64,000 nucleotides of DNA from CANKHA01 sp963731585 (GTDB lineage Bacteria > Pseudomonadota > Alphaproteobacteria > Rhizobiales > Xanthobacteraceae). Where the stretch lies: positions 1-64,000 of the forward strand of contig CAVSWC010000005.1 of NCBI GenBank assembly GCA_963731585.1. Reading direction: 5' to 3'. Positions 54,834 through 64,000 of this stretch are shown one piece after another (positions within the stretch are counted from its first letter, which is position 1; the number at the start of each line of letters is the position of its first letter). A program made the position numbers and the translations under genes. The notes below the pieces were generated by a model. That model saw only the letters and a program-made list of their open reading frames with translations. It made no database searches and was not told the origin of the DNA.

Positions 54834-55754
54834 CTACGGCGCCATCAATACTTTGCGGCAGGCCGCCGGCAGTTCCGCCATGGTGATCGGCGGTTTCGGC
54901 TTCACCGGTTCCTTCGACGGCTTGGGGTGCAGCACGGCGTCGCGGAACCACCAATCCAGTTCCTTGCCGCAACCGTCGCCGGCCGGCACCGGGTCCTGCG
55001 GCTTGCATTCTCCTTCTCCCGCCGGGCAACGCATGCGGATATGGAAATGATAGTTGTGCCCCCAATAGGGCCGCACCTTGTTATGCCAGGCGCGCGATCC
55101 GCCGCTGTCGCGGCAGAGCGCTTTCTTGATCGCCGCGTTGACGAAGATGCGTTCGACTTCCGGCTGCTCGGCGGCGGCCTTGATGATGGCGATGTGCTTC
55201 GGGGTCCAAACCTTCGGATCGACGTCCTTGCGGTGGTCCGCGACCATGTCGACGGCCGACATTTCTTCGCGCTCCTGCCGCGTGAGCTCGCGGTCGGGCA
55301 TCGGCGTAAGCCAGATATCGGCATCGAGACCGACCTGGTGGCTGGCATGACCGGTCAGCATCGGGCCGCCGCGCGGCTGCGACATGTCGCCGACCAATAA
55401 TCCGTTCCAGCCGAGCTTCTTTCCTTTTGCCGACAACCGATCGATCAAGCGTACCAGATTGGGATGCCCCCAATTGCGGTTGCGCGACAACCGCATCACC
55501 TGCCAGGTCTCGCCATTCACCGGCAGCGCGGTGGCGCCGGCGAGACATCCTTTGGCGTACCAACCGAGGGCGCGCGCTTCGAGCGGCGCGGGCGCGTCCC
55601 TGCGTCCAAACAATTCCTTGGCCGGAGTCTTCGGATCGTCCGGCTTGGCAAGCGGCGGCAGCGGCTTTGGCTCGAGCGTGCCCGCGGTTTGTGCCCAGAC
55701 ACCAGCAGGCAAAACCAGAATCAGAACACACCAGGCGAGGACCTTCGCAAACAT
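54834..55754 (-). CDS. mepA: penicillin-insensitive murein endopeptidase MepA
   Basis: 306 residues. Signal peptide (VLAWCVLILVLPAGVWA), a conserved family stretch GNWGHPNLVRLIDRLS-like near 95, and LAS/M74 metal sites LTGHASHQVGLDADIWLTPM (about 130-150) and GHNYHFHIRMRCP near 235. It cuts D-Ala-mDAP cross-links in the periplasm. Extra cysteines (CRDSGGSRAW, CPAGEGECKP, GDGCGKELDWW) are those of the family's disulfides. Convergent with the exporter gene, 14 bp apart. Intact. Confidence 0.92.
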   Translation of the reverse strand: MFAKVLAWCVLILVLPAGVWAQTAGTLEPKPLPPLAKPDDPKTPAKELFGRRDAPAPLEARALGWYAKGCLAGATALPVNGETWQVMRLSRNRNWGHPNLVRLIDRLSAKGKKLGWNGLLVGDMSQPRGGPMLTGHASHQVGLDADIWLTPMPDRELTRQEREEMSAVDMVADHRKDVDPKVWTPKHIAIIKAAAEQPEVERIFVNAAIKKALCRDSGGSRAWHNKVRPYWGHNYHFHIRMRCPAGEGECKPQDPVPAGDGCGKELDWWFRDAVLHPKPSKEPVKPKPPITMAELPAACRKVLMAP

Positions 55755-56024
55755 TTGATCTCCCTTGTCCGTGCCGCGCAGCGGCCAGGCTGGCAGCGGA
55801 ATCGCAAGGATTATAGCGCAGCGGTGGTTTTTTCAACGCAGCCGAACTTGGTTCGACAATGTGTCGCAGCGCAAACTTCAATGGCTACAAGGCTTTACAA
55901 CGAGTTCCAGCCGCGCGATGCTGCTTAACAGACATGCCAATACGAGGCGAGTTGCTGCCGATGTTGCGGGCAGCCTCCTGCCTGCGTGCTATCGTGCAAG
56001 GAAAGCGGATAAGGGAGGAAAGCG

Positions 56025-57074
56025 ATGCAGCATCTGGGCTCTGCGGTTTTGCTTGTTCTGGCGCTTTGTGGCTCGCCGGCTTTCGCCGATCCGGTGGCGG
56101 ATTTCTACAAGGGCAAGCAGATCAGCTTCGTCATCCGCTCCGGCGTGGGCGGCGGCTACGATCTCTACGCCCGCGTGCTCGGCCGGCATATCGGCAAACA
56201 TATCCCTGGCAACCCGCAGGTGATCCCGATCAACATGCCGGGTGGCGGCGGCATCAAGGCGGCGAACTACGTCGCCAAAGTCGCGCCGAAGGATGGCACC
56301 ATCCTCACCATTGCGAGCCAGGGACTGCCGGTCGACCAGGCGCTGGACATCTCCGAGGGCCTGGAGGCCGATCTGCGCACCTTCAACTGGGTCGGCAATA
56401 TGAGCTCGAACAACCAGGTCACGGTGGTGTGGCATACGTCGAAGACCAAAAGCTGGGACGATGCAACGAAGCGGGAGACCGTCATCGGCACGACCGGGGC
56501 CGGCTCGATCTCGACGCAGATCCCGGCGATCTACAACAACGTCCTCGGCGGCAAGTTAAAGCTCGTGGTCGGTTATGCCGACGGCGCCGACGTCAACCTC
56601 GCGATGGAGCGCGGCGAGGTGGAGGGGCGGGCCACCAATCCGTGGGTCAGCTACAAGGCGGTCACCCCGCACTTGGTCCAAAAGAAAATGATCACGCCGA
56701 TCGTGCAAATCGGCATGACCAAAGAGGCAGACCTGCCGGACGTCCCGCTGATGCGCGATCTCGCCACGACGCCGGAGCAGAAGGCGATCGTCGACTTCAT
56801 TTCCCGCTCGGTGGCAGTAGGAAGGCCGATCGCCACGACGCCGGGCGTGCCGGCCGAGCGCGTCGCCGCCTTGCGCAAGGCCTTCGACGCCACGCTCAAG
56901 GATCCGGAATTCCTCGCCGAGGCCGAAAAGCAGCGGATGGAAATTCAATCGATGACCGGGCAGGAGCTGGAGCAACTGGTGAATGACATCCTCAACGCTC
57001 CGGCCGACATCAAGGCGAAGGTGAAGGAAGCGATCGTGCCGAAGGGAACGGTGGACGCGCCGAAGAAGAATTAG
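56025..57074 (+). CDS. TctC-family (Bug-type) solute-binding protein, intact
   Basis: 349 residues. Signal peptide (LGSAVLLVLALCGSPAFA), then ADFYKGKQISFVIRSGVGGG, HIGKHIPGNPQVIPINMPGG, FNWVGNMSSNNQVTVVWHT and LAMERGEVEGRATNPWVSYK. It is clearly paralogous to the broken gene at 11514-12549, sharing blocks such as IGKHIPGNP and AALRKAF. The periplasmic ligand is probably a carboxylate. No tctAB genes are adjacent. Downstream lie a family A repeat and a terminator. Confidence 0.87.
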   Translation: MQHLGSAVLLVLALCGSPAFADPVADFYKGKQISFVIRSGVGGGYDLYARVLGRHIGKHIPGNPQVIPINMPGGGGIKAANYVAKVAPKDGTILTIASQGLPVDQALDISEGLEADLRTFNWVGNMSSNNQVTVVWHTSKTKSWDDATKRETVIGTTGAGSISTQIPAIYNNVLGGKLKLVVGYADGADVNLAMERGEVEGRATNPWVSYKAVTPHLVQKKMITPIVQIGMTKEADLPDVPLMRDLATTPEQKAIVDFISRSVAVGRPIATTPGVPAERVAALRKAFDATLKDPEFLAEAEKQRMEIQSMTGQELEQLVNDILNAPADIKAKVKEAIVPKGTVDAPKKN

Positions 57075-57113
57075 CGGCGGGGAGCGTTTTGGTTGGCGCG
57101 GCGCCACCTCTCT

Positions 57114-57197
57114 CCGCTCATTCCCGCGCAAGCGGGAATCCAGCAGCGGCGCGCGCAGAATCAGCGCCCTGGGTCCCGCTTGCGCGGGGACGAGCGG
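57114..57197. repeat. dispersed palindromic repeat, family A, copy 2
   Basis: CCGCTCATTCCCGCGCAAGC ... GCGGGGACGAGCGG. Same ends and inner GC palindromes as the copy at 14434-14520, with a different central spacer. It lies just downstream of the TctC-family gene. Confidence 0.85.
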
Positions 57198-57261
57198 AGA
57201 CGAACGATCCAGGTTCGACTCATCGCTTAGCGGCGGGGAGTAATCGGATAACGACGAATGG

Positions 57262-57289
57262 AAAGGGCGTGCAACGGCGCGCCCTTTTT
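57262..57289 (+). terminator. intrinsic terminator, plus strand
   Basis: AAAGGGCGTGC / GCGCGCCCTTT, 11-bp stem with one wobble position, loop AACG, then TTTTT in all. It ends the transcript of the TctC-family gene and lies just before the stop of the convergent NMT1-like gene. Confidence 0.75.
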
Positions 57290-57297
57290 GTTTGCGG

Positions 57298-58358
57298 CTA
57301 CTTCGGCGCGGCGGCCGCCTCGGTCTTCTTGTAGAGGCTGTCGATATAGCCGCTCTTGTCGAGCTCGGTAACGAAGCTCGCGTCTACGAATTCTTCCGGC
57401 TTCTTCCTGGTGATCGCGCGCCACGTGTACACCGTCTGCATGTTCTTCAGGCCTTCGATCGAGGGATACGGCTTGATCGGCAGGTCGGTCGCTTCCGCAT
57501 AGATGCCTTCCAGCACCTTCTGGTCGTTGATGCCGTACCATTTGCGCATCGACGCGAAGGCCTTCTCCTTGTCCTGCTTCATCAGCGCGATCGCTTCCAC
57601 CGTCGCCTTGACGAAGCGTGCCGCCACGTCGCGGTTCTGCGCCAGCCAGGCCTTCTCGGCGTTCACGCCCGAGCCGGGCATGTGGATCTTCCTTGGAACG
57701 AGATTGGCGATGTCGTTCAAGCCATGCTTGATGGCTTCATCGACGGTGATGCCGTTGGCGGTGATGATGTCGACCCTGCCTTGGGTGACGTGCTCGATGT
57801 CGCCGCCGTTGGAGTACATCTCGACGTCCTTCTCCGGATCGAGCCCGATGCTCTTCAGCCACATCAGGATCGAGAAGTGGCTGAGCGCGCCGTGATTGCC
57901 GTAGCCGATGCGCTTGCCCTTGACGTCATCGACCGACTTGATGTCGCTGCGCGCCAGGATGTGGTAGCGCGAGTAGATGTCGGTGGTCGCCAGGATCACG
58001 CGATGCGGCGCGGTGGCGACCGAGTGCATGCGCACCATGGTCGGGCTGCCGCCGCCAATGTTGATGTTGCCTTCTTCGCGGCCGATGTTTTCCGGCGGCA
58101 CTTTCACGCCCCTGGCCTCGACCGCCTTGGCGGCGGACGGCGTGATGTATTGCCGGACCTTCAGCGCGTTGTTCTCATAGATGCCGTAGTCGGCCGCCAT
58201 GATGAAAGGCAGCTTGGTGAGCGACACGTCGCCGAGCTCGACGGTGATCGAGGCGGGGGTTTGCTGGGCGCCGGCGGTGTGCGGCATGCTGAGGGTAGCG
58301 GCGGCGAGAACGGAAATGGCGAAAGGCTGCAAGGCGCTGATGCGCCGAGCTTGGTCAT
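57298..58358 (-). CDS. ABC transporter substrate-binding protein, NMT1/SsuA-like, one indel in the signal peptide
   Basis: About 352 residues. ATG 58358 follows GGGAGG at 6 nt; an indel near 58335 lies in the signal peptide (LQPFAISVLAAATLS). The mature part has LGDVSLTKLPFIMAADYGIY, NINIGGGSPTMVRM, GYGNHGALSHFSILMWLKSI and QGRVDIITANGITVDEAIK. Fold as in sulfonate, nitrate or thiamine-precursor receptors. There is no ATPase or permease beside it and its ligand is unknown. Confidence 0.82.
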
Positions 58359-58494
58359 GGTGGGACCTCCCCGCGGGTGATGAGACGGCCGGGGCGAATT
58401 CCCGCTCGTCGGCCCGCCTTCATCATGGACAGTCCGCAGGTTGCGATTACAAGCGGGGTGGGGAGGCTATGTTCTTTTGCGCCAAACACTCGGC

Positions 58495-58598
58495 GCCTCA
58501 TCCTGAGGAGCGGCGAAGCCGCGTCTCGAAGGATGGGCAGCAAGGGCCTGCATGGTTCGAGACCGCATCGCTGCGCGATGACTCCTCACCAGCGAGGA
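58495..58598. repeat. dispersed palindromic repeat, family B, copy 2
   Basis: GCCTCATCCTGAGGAG ... CGTCTCGAAGGATGGG ... CATGGTTCGAGACCGC ... CTCCTCACCAGCGAGGA. Same arms in the same order as the copy at 3995-4109. It lies between lepA and the NMT1-like gene on the minus strand. Confidence 0.8.
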
Positions 58599-58620
58599 TG
58601 AAGAACAGAAAAGGTGCACG

Positions 58621-60432
<1,812 letters not shown>

Positions 60433-60560
60433 GGAGGGCAGATAGCACTCGACTCCGCTGGGAACAAGGCGCGCGCTTCTCCCTCCTCGCCACCTGCCGA
60501 AAGAGGGGCAGGAGTGCCTGTCCTGTAAGGCTGGGCAACGTCCTCCGAGAGGCCTAATAT

Positions 60561-62270
60561 GTGGTCCGGGGGGATTTAGCCGTGGCACATCTGCGACAGG
60601 TCATCACCGGCGATCATCGGCCAACCGAGATCGAGGCGCAGCTCCATGTCGCGCTCGACAACATGCCGGGCGCGCTCGCCTACACGGACGAAAATCAAAA
60701 TATCGTCTTCTGCAATAATCGCTTCAAGGAAATGTACGAAGTACCGAAGGAGTTGCTTCAGCCGGGCCGTCCCTATGCTGATCTCCTGCGCTATCTGGCT
60801 GAGAACGGTTATTACGGCGAGGGCGACATCGATGCGCTCGTCGCCAAGCGCGTCGAGAGTCTGCGCCATCCTTCGGGCAGGAGCTTTGAGGACCACACGC
60901 CGGACGGCAGGTGGTATCGCATTCTCCGCCGCCGGGCGCCCGCCGGTGGCACCGTTACGGTGATGACGGACATCACCGAGCAAAAACAGGCCGAACGGAA
61001 TTTGGCGGATAAGGAGGCGCAGCTCCATGTCGCGCTCGACAATATGCCGGGCGCACTTGCCTACACCGACGAAAATTTGAACATCGTCGCCTGCAACGAC
61101 CGCTTCAAGGAAATGTACCGGGCGCCCAGGGAGTTGCTGCAACCGGGCAGTTTCTATCCCGATCTTTTGCGTTTTCTGGCTGAGAACGGCTATTACGGCG
61201 AGGGCGACGTCGAAAGCCTGATCGCCAAGCGCGTCGAGAGCCTGCGCAATCCGACGGGCAAGAGCTTCGAGGATCACACCCCGGACGGCCGGTGGTATCG
61301 CATTCGCCGCCGCCGGGCGGCCGCCGGCGGCACCGTTACGGTGATGACCGACATCACCGAGCAAAAACAGGCCGAGCGCGAGCTGCTCGAGGCCAAGCAG
61401 CGGACCGAGGAGGCCAACAAGCTCATCACCGAAAAGAACCGGATGCTTGAAGCGCTGTTCAGCGAGATTCAAGACAAGAACCGGCAGGTGGAGGAACAGG
61501 CGGCACAGCTGGCCGAATGGAATGCGAAGCTCGAAACGCGTGTTGCCGAACAGGTGTCGCAGCTCGGGCGATTTTCCAAGCTCACGCGATTCCTCTCGCC
61601 GAAAATAAGCGACCTGATCATCTCCGGCGACGCAAACGATTCGCTCAAGACGCGCCGCTCGGAGATCACGGTGGTGTATGTCGACCTGCGCGGCTTCACC
61701 GGATTTACCGAGTCCGCGGAGCCGGAGGAGGTCATGAGCGTGCTGCGCCAGTATCACGCCGAGCTCGGCCGCATCATCATTGCGCATGACGGTACGATCG
61801 AACATTTCGCCGGCGACGGCATGATGATCCTGTTCAACGCTCCGGTGCCGGTCGAAAATCACGAATTACAGGCGATCCGCATGACGCTTGCCATGCGCGA
61901 AGCATTGACCGTGCTGTCCGCAAGCTGGCGCAAGCGTGGCCACGAGCTCGGCTTCGGGGCCGGCATCGCCGGGGGCTACGCGACGATCGGCACGATCGGC
62001 TTCGAGCAACGGCTCGACTATGGGGCCGTGGGCCCGGCTTGCAACCTCGCCGCCCGGCTTTGCGGCGAGGCCAAGGACACCCAAATACTGGTCGCGCAGC
62101 GGGTCTTCGCAAAGGTGGAGGAGAGCGTTGAAGCCGCGGCGATCGGGGATCTGGATTTGAAGGGATTTCACCGGCCGGTTTCGGCCTACAACATTTTGGG
62201 GATTCGCCCGGAAGGCCTGGGGCCATCTAAAGCCGTCCCCGCAAGCGGCCCGCGGCTGTCAATCGCCTAA
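60561..62270 (+). CDS. tandem-PAS class III adenylate/guanylate cyclase
   Basis: 569 residues, or 562 from GTG 60582. PAS 1 at about 25-150 and PAS 2 at about 152-277 are near-identical repeats (HVALDNMPGALAYTDEN, LRYLAENGYYGEGDI, FEDHTPDGRWYRI), followed by a coiled coil (about 280-345). The cyclase domain has VVYVDLRGFTGFTESAEPE, FAGDGMMILFN (the two metal aspartates), and DYGAVGPACNLAARL with the transition-state Asn and Arg. The lysine before the second aspartate in many adenylyl cyclases is histidine here (EHFAGDG), so the product is not certain. No membrane segment. Convergent with a Crp-type gene. Confidence 0.88.
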   Translation: MVRGDLAVAHLRQVITGDHRPTEIEAQLHVALDNMPGALAYTDENQNIVFCNNRFKEMYEVPKELLQPGRPYADLLRYLAENGYYGEGDIDALVAKRVESLRHPSGRSFEDHTPDGRWYRILRRRAPAGGTVTVMTDITEQKQAERNLADKEAQLHVALDNMPGALAYTDENLNIVACNDRFKEMYRAPRELLQPGSFYPDLLRFLAENGYYGEGDVESLIAKRVESLRNPTGKSFEDHTPDGRWYRIRRRRAAAGGTVTVMTDITEQKQAERELLEAKQRTEEANKLITEKNRMLEALFSEIQDKNRQVEEQAAQLAEWNAKLETRVAEQVSQLGRFSKLTRFLSPKISDLIISGDANDSLKTRRSEITVVYVDLRGFTGFTESAEPEEVMSVLRQYHAELGRIIIAHDGTIEHFAGDGMMILFNAPVPVENHELQAIRMTLAMREALTVLSASWRKRGHELGFGAGIAGGYATIGTIGFEQRLDYGAVGPACNLAARLCGEAKDTQILVAQRVFAKVEESVEAAAIGDLDLKGFHRPVSAYNILGIRPEGLGPSKAVPASGPRLSIA

Positions 62271-62968
62271 TCCCCTTTTGCCTCGTGCACCAGCTTTGCC
62301 AGTTTCGCCACGCTGGTGATTCTGAGGTCGCTCCCCTCGCGCCGGAGCAGGCCGGTGGTGGTGAGCCGGCTGAGCTCCCGCGAGACGGCCTCCCGGTGCG
62401 TGCTGATGCGGTCGGCGATGTCGGAGAGCGAAGGCGCGGGGGAAAGCACGGCGTCGGGTTGCCCGCCGCTTGCTTCGCCCGCCAGACGCAGCAATTCCGC
62501 ATGGACCCGGTTCTGCACGAACAGCGTGCTGAACTCGAATACGCGCTCCGATAGCCGCCGCACATCGGCTGCCATGTGCTGAAGCGTGACGATTGCCACG
62601 CTCGGCTCTTCCAGCATCAAGCCTTCGAATTTTTCGGCGGAGAGCGAAGCGATCGTGCATGGTTCGAGTGCTTCGACGCTGGCGGAGCGCGACCCTCGGT
62701 CGATGGCGGCGATTTCGCCGAACATTGTCCCGCTCTTCAGGTCGACAAAGACGACGGCTTTGCCCTCCGAGGAATAAATCACCACGCGCGCCTTGCCGGC
62801 CAGCAGGAACAGGACATCGGTGGACGGATCTTGAAAACCCAGGATCTGCTCGCCGGGTTCGTACTGCCGCCACTCGCAGCTGCGCACGGCGCGGTCCAGC
62901 GCGGCATCCGCCAGCCTGGCGAAAATCGGCACCCGTTTGAGCCCGGCTATGCGCTCATGGTGGAGCAT
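62267..62968 (-). CDS. Crp/Fnr-family transcription regulator with cNMP-binding residues
   Basis: 233 residues from ATG 62968 (GGGAGA upstream); the frame to 63067 adds unconserved sequence. Cyclic-nucleotide domain at about 12-125 with TMFGEIAAIDRGSRSASVEA, holding the Glu and Arg-Ser-Ala that bind cAMP in Crp. A long dimer helix follows, then a winged HTH (LSDIADRISTHREAVSRELSR near 180). There are no FNR-type cysteines. Its stop codon overlaps that of the cyclase gene, pointing to a possible local second-messenger circuit. Confidence 0.87.
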   Translation of the reverse strand: MLHHERIAGLKRVPIFARLADAALDRAVRSCEWRQYEPGEQILGFQDPSTDVLFLLAGKARVVIYSSEGKAVVFVDLKSGTMFGEIAAIDRGSRSASVEALEPCTIASLSAEKFEGLMLEEPSVAIVTLQHMAADVRRLSERVFEFSTLFVQNRVHAELLRLAGEASGGQPDAVLSPAPSLSDIADRISTHREAVSRELSRLTTTGLLRREGSDLRITSVAKLAKLVHEAKGD

Positions 62969-63110
62969 GGACGTCTCCCGGTCTGTGCTAACCCAGTCAA
63001 CTATCTGCAAACAGTCCGTTTTTCGCGTTGGGAAATGCCAACGACGCGCCGGGGTGGCTTGGCGCATGGATCATCCACACAGGGCGCTCTGCCCCTCGAT
63101 GGAGGACACC

Positions 63111-63737
63111 ATGCCTAAGCAAATCAAGCTTTACGCTTACGCGGCGGTCGTCACCTTTGCGATCGTCAGCCCGACACACGCACAACCCTTCGAGCCATCC
63201 TACGACATCCCGATCCCGCCGGTCATCGCGTCCGCCGAACAGACTGCGGGCGCGGCCGGCGGAGCAACGCATTCGATGGAAGCTCTGCTGACGAAAATCG
63301 CGGCCTGGCTGTCGACGAATTTCGATCTCCCGGCCAACCAGGATCAACCACGGGTCGAATTTGCGTCGGCGATGAAGCTTGCGGCCATGCGCTACAAGGG
63401 CATGCTGCCGGACAAGTGGCGCGAGGGCGGCGAACCGGCCATGGAGGCTGCCGCGCACGCGCGCGAGGTCGTCGCCGTGTATCACGATGCGACGCGGACG
63501 ATCTTCCTTCCCGACGCCTGGACCGGAACGACGCCGGCGGAGCTGTCCGTGCTGGTGCACGAAATGGTCCATCACCTGCAGAATTTGGGCGGGCTCAAAT
63601 ACGAATGCCCGGCGGCCCGGGAAAAGCCCGCCTACCTGGCGCAGGATCAATGGCTCAGGCTGCACGATCTCGACCTGGAGAAAGAATTTCAGATCGACAA
63701 GTTCACGCTCGTGATCAGCGCCGCATGCATGGGCTGA
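63111..63737 (+). CDS. exported protein with an HExxH-like motif, unknown family
   Basis: 208 residues from ATG 63111 (GGAGG at 6 nt). Signal peptide (LYAYAAVVTFAIVSPTHAQ), then a helical region and the motif LSVLVHEMVHHLQNLGG near 150, which has the HExxH pattern of zinc peptidases. A downstream acidic helix (LRLHDLDLEKEFQID) could give a third ligand. The GMLPDKWREGG block suggests a conserved small family, perhaps of rhizobial DUF type. Peptidase activity is a guess from one motif. Confidence 0.65.
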   Translation: MPKQIKLYAYAAVVTFAIVSPTHAQPFEPSYDIPIPPVIASAEQTAGAAGGATHSMEALLTKIAAWLSTNFDLPANQDQPRVEFASAMKLAAMRYKGMLPDKWREGGEPAMEAAAHAREVVAVYHDATRTIFLPDAWTGTTPAELSVLVHEMVHHLQNLGGLKYECPAAREKPAYLAQDQWLRLHDLDLEKEFQIDKFTLVISAACMG

Positions 63738-63819
63738 TTACTACGATAATGATCGTCTGAAACGGGCCTTTCTGCGCGGTTTGCGAGAACACGCCGGGAA
63801 GGCCTTCAGATGCCGACGT

Positions 63820-64000
63820 TCAATTCAGCACTTCCACGTCCATCGTCCAGTCGTTGATGCCGAGGGTGACCGTTTCGGGCAGATCGAGCGTGCGCACCTG
63901 GATTTGGATGACATGCTGGCCGTCGCCCAAGCGTCCCACCCACTGAAATCCGAGGCCGGTCGGCCGCAGGAGCCGGCCACTGAGGCCTTGATTGCCACCA
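63820..64000 (-). CDS. unidentified protein, C-terminal fragment
   Basis: Open minus-strand frame entering from the window's right edge and ending with TGA at 63820-63822. About 60 residues are visible: LGFQWVGRLGDGQHVIQIQV then LPETVTLGINDWTMDVEVLN. Beta-rich, no recognised family. The gene continues beyond 64000. Confidence 0.6.
   Translation of the reverse strand, partial: GGNQGLSGRLLRPTGLGFQWVGRLGDGQHVIQIQVRTLDLPETVTLGINDWTMDVEVLN

Noticed and set aside
55839..55856. Short dyad CGAAC-TTG-GTTCG upstream of the TctC-family gene
   Set aside because: Only 5-bp arms and a single occurrence; expected by chance in GC-rich sequence.
60641..61402. CRISPR-like or other repeat array
   Set aside because: Only two units of 381 bp and both are coding PAS domains. 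No short regularly spaced repeats were seen anywhere in the window.
60576..61862. 428-codon minus-strand frame with internal repeats opposite the cyclase
   Set aside because: The repeats come from the duplicated PAS DNA; the plus strand carries all cyclase and PAS motifs.

Overview
The window reads as one contig from a high-GC alphaproteobacterium of the Hyphomicrobiales (Bradyrhizobium / Xanthobacteraceae type). This is judged from gene families only, with no database search: orphan TctC- and NMT1-type binding proteins, a NikR/NiCoT pair, two-subunit molybdenum hydroxylase genes, serine-glyoxylate aminotransferase, GTG/TTG starts and dispersed palindromic repeats. The first ~1.74 kb does not fit. 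It carries a dgt-dnaG pair, an actinobacterial gene order, and joins mid-gene to the alphaproteobacterial sequence, so it looks like a chimeric join. About half of the genes are broken by single-base indels with both halves otherwise intact. Indels are very dense in 1-1740 and in the TRAP-transporter stretch 22.33-25.16 kb. I treat most breaks as sequence or assembly error rather than pseudogenes, and give merged coordinates.

Layout. 1.7-14.4 kb: an aromatic or N-heteroaromatic catabolic region with a dihydroxyphthalate-decarboxylase-like gene, class II aldolase, FAH hydrolase, gentisate-dioxygenase-like cupin, two enol-lactonase-type hydrolases, a [2Fe-2S]/Moco hydroxylase, two solute-binding proteins and a ThDP enzyme. 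14.6-20 kb: APS reductase (cysH), serine-glyoxylate aminotransferase and a divergent FAD/Fe-S glycolate-oxidase-like fusion. 20-22.3 kb: a lower-GC island of small membrane proteins and a transporter. 22.3-25.3 kb: TRAP transporter dctPQM. 25.5-27.2 kb: a NiCoT nickel transporter and NikR with a matching operator. 27.2-35.7 kb: creatininase-family hydrolase and a NitT/TauT-type ABC transporter whose genes flank an amino-sugar recycling cluster (nagA, SIS isomerase, kinase, murQ). 35.7-50.6 kb: chromate transporter, DMT exporter, succinate-semialdehyde dehydrogenase plus 2-hydroxyacid dehydrogenase, protease inhibitor, SorAB-type sulfite dehydrogenase, radC, map, an IlvD/Edd dehydratase, ion channel, aminotransferase and CPA1 antiporter. 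50.7-57.1 kb: modABC with a BtuF-like gene, TauE/SafE exporter, mepA and an intact TctC protein. 57.3-64 kb: NMT1-type binding protein, lepA, a tandem-PAS class III cyclase tail-to-tail with a Crp-type regulator, and a small HExxH protein.

How it fits together. Molybdate uptake (modABC) would serve the two Mo enzymes present (the IorAB-like hydroxylase and SorA). APS reductase, sulfite dehydrogenase and TauE make a sulfur theme. Nickel import is under a NikR site. The cyclase and Crp protein may form a local cyclic-nucleotide circuit. The most attractive leads are the unassigned aromatic catabolic cluster, an intrinsic-terminator sequence lying inside the signal-peptide codons of the sulfite-dehydrogenase cytochrome, the NikR operator with exact 16-nt spacing, and the ABC/amino-sugar arrangement.
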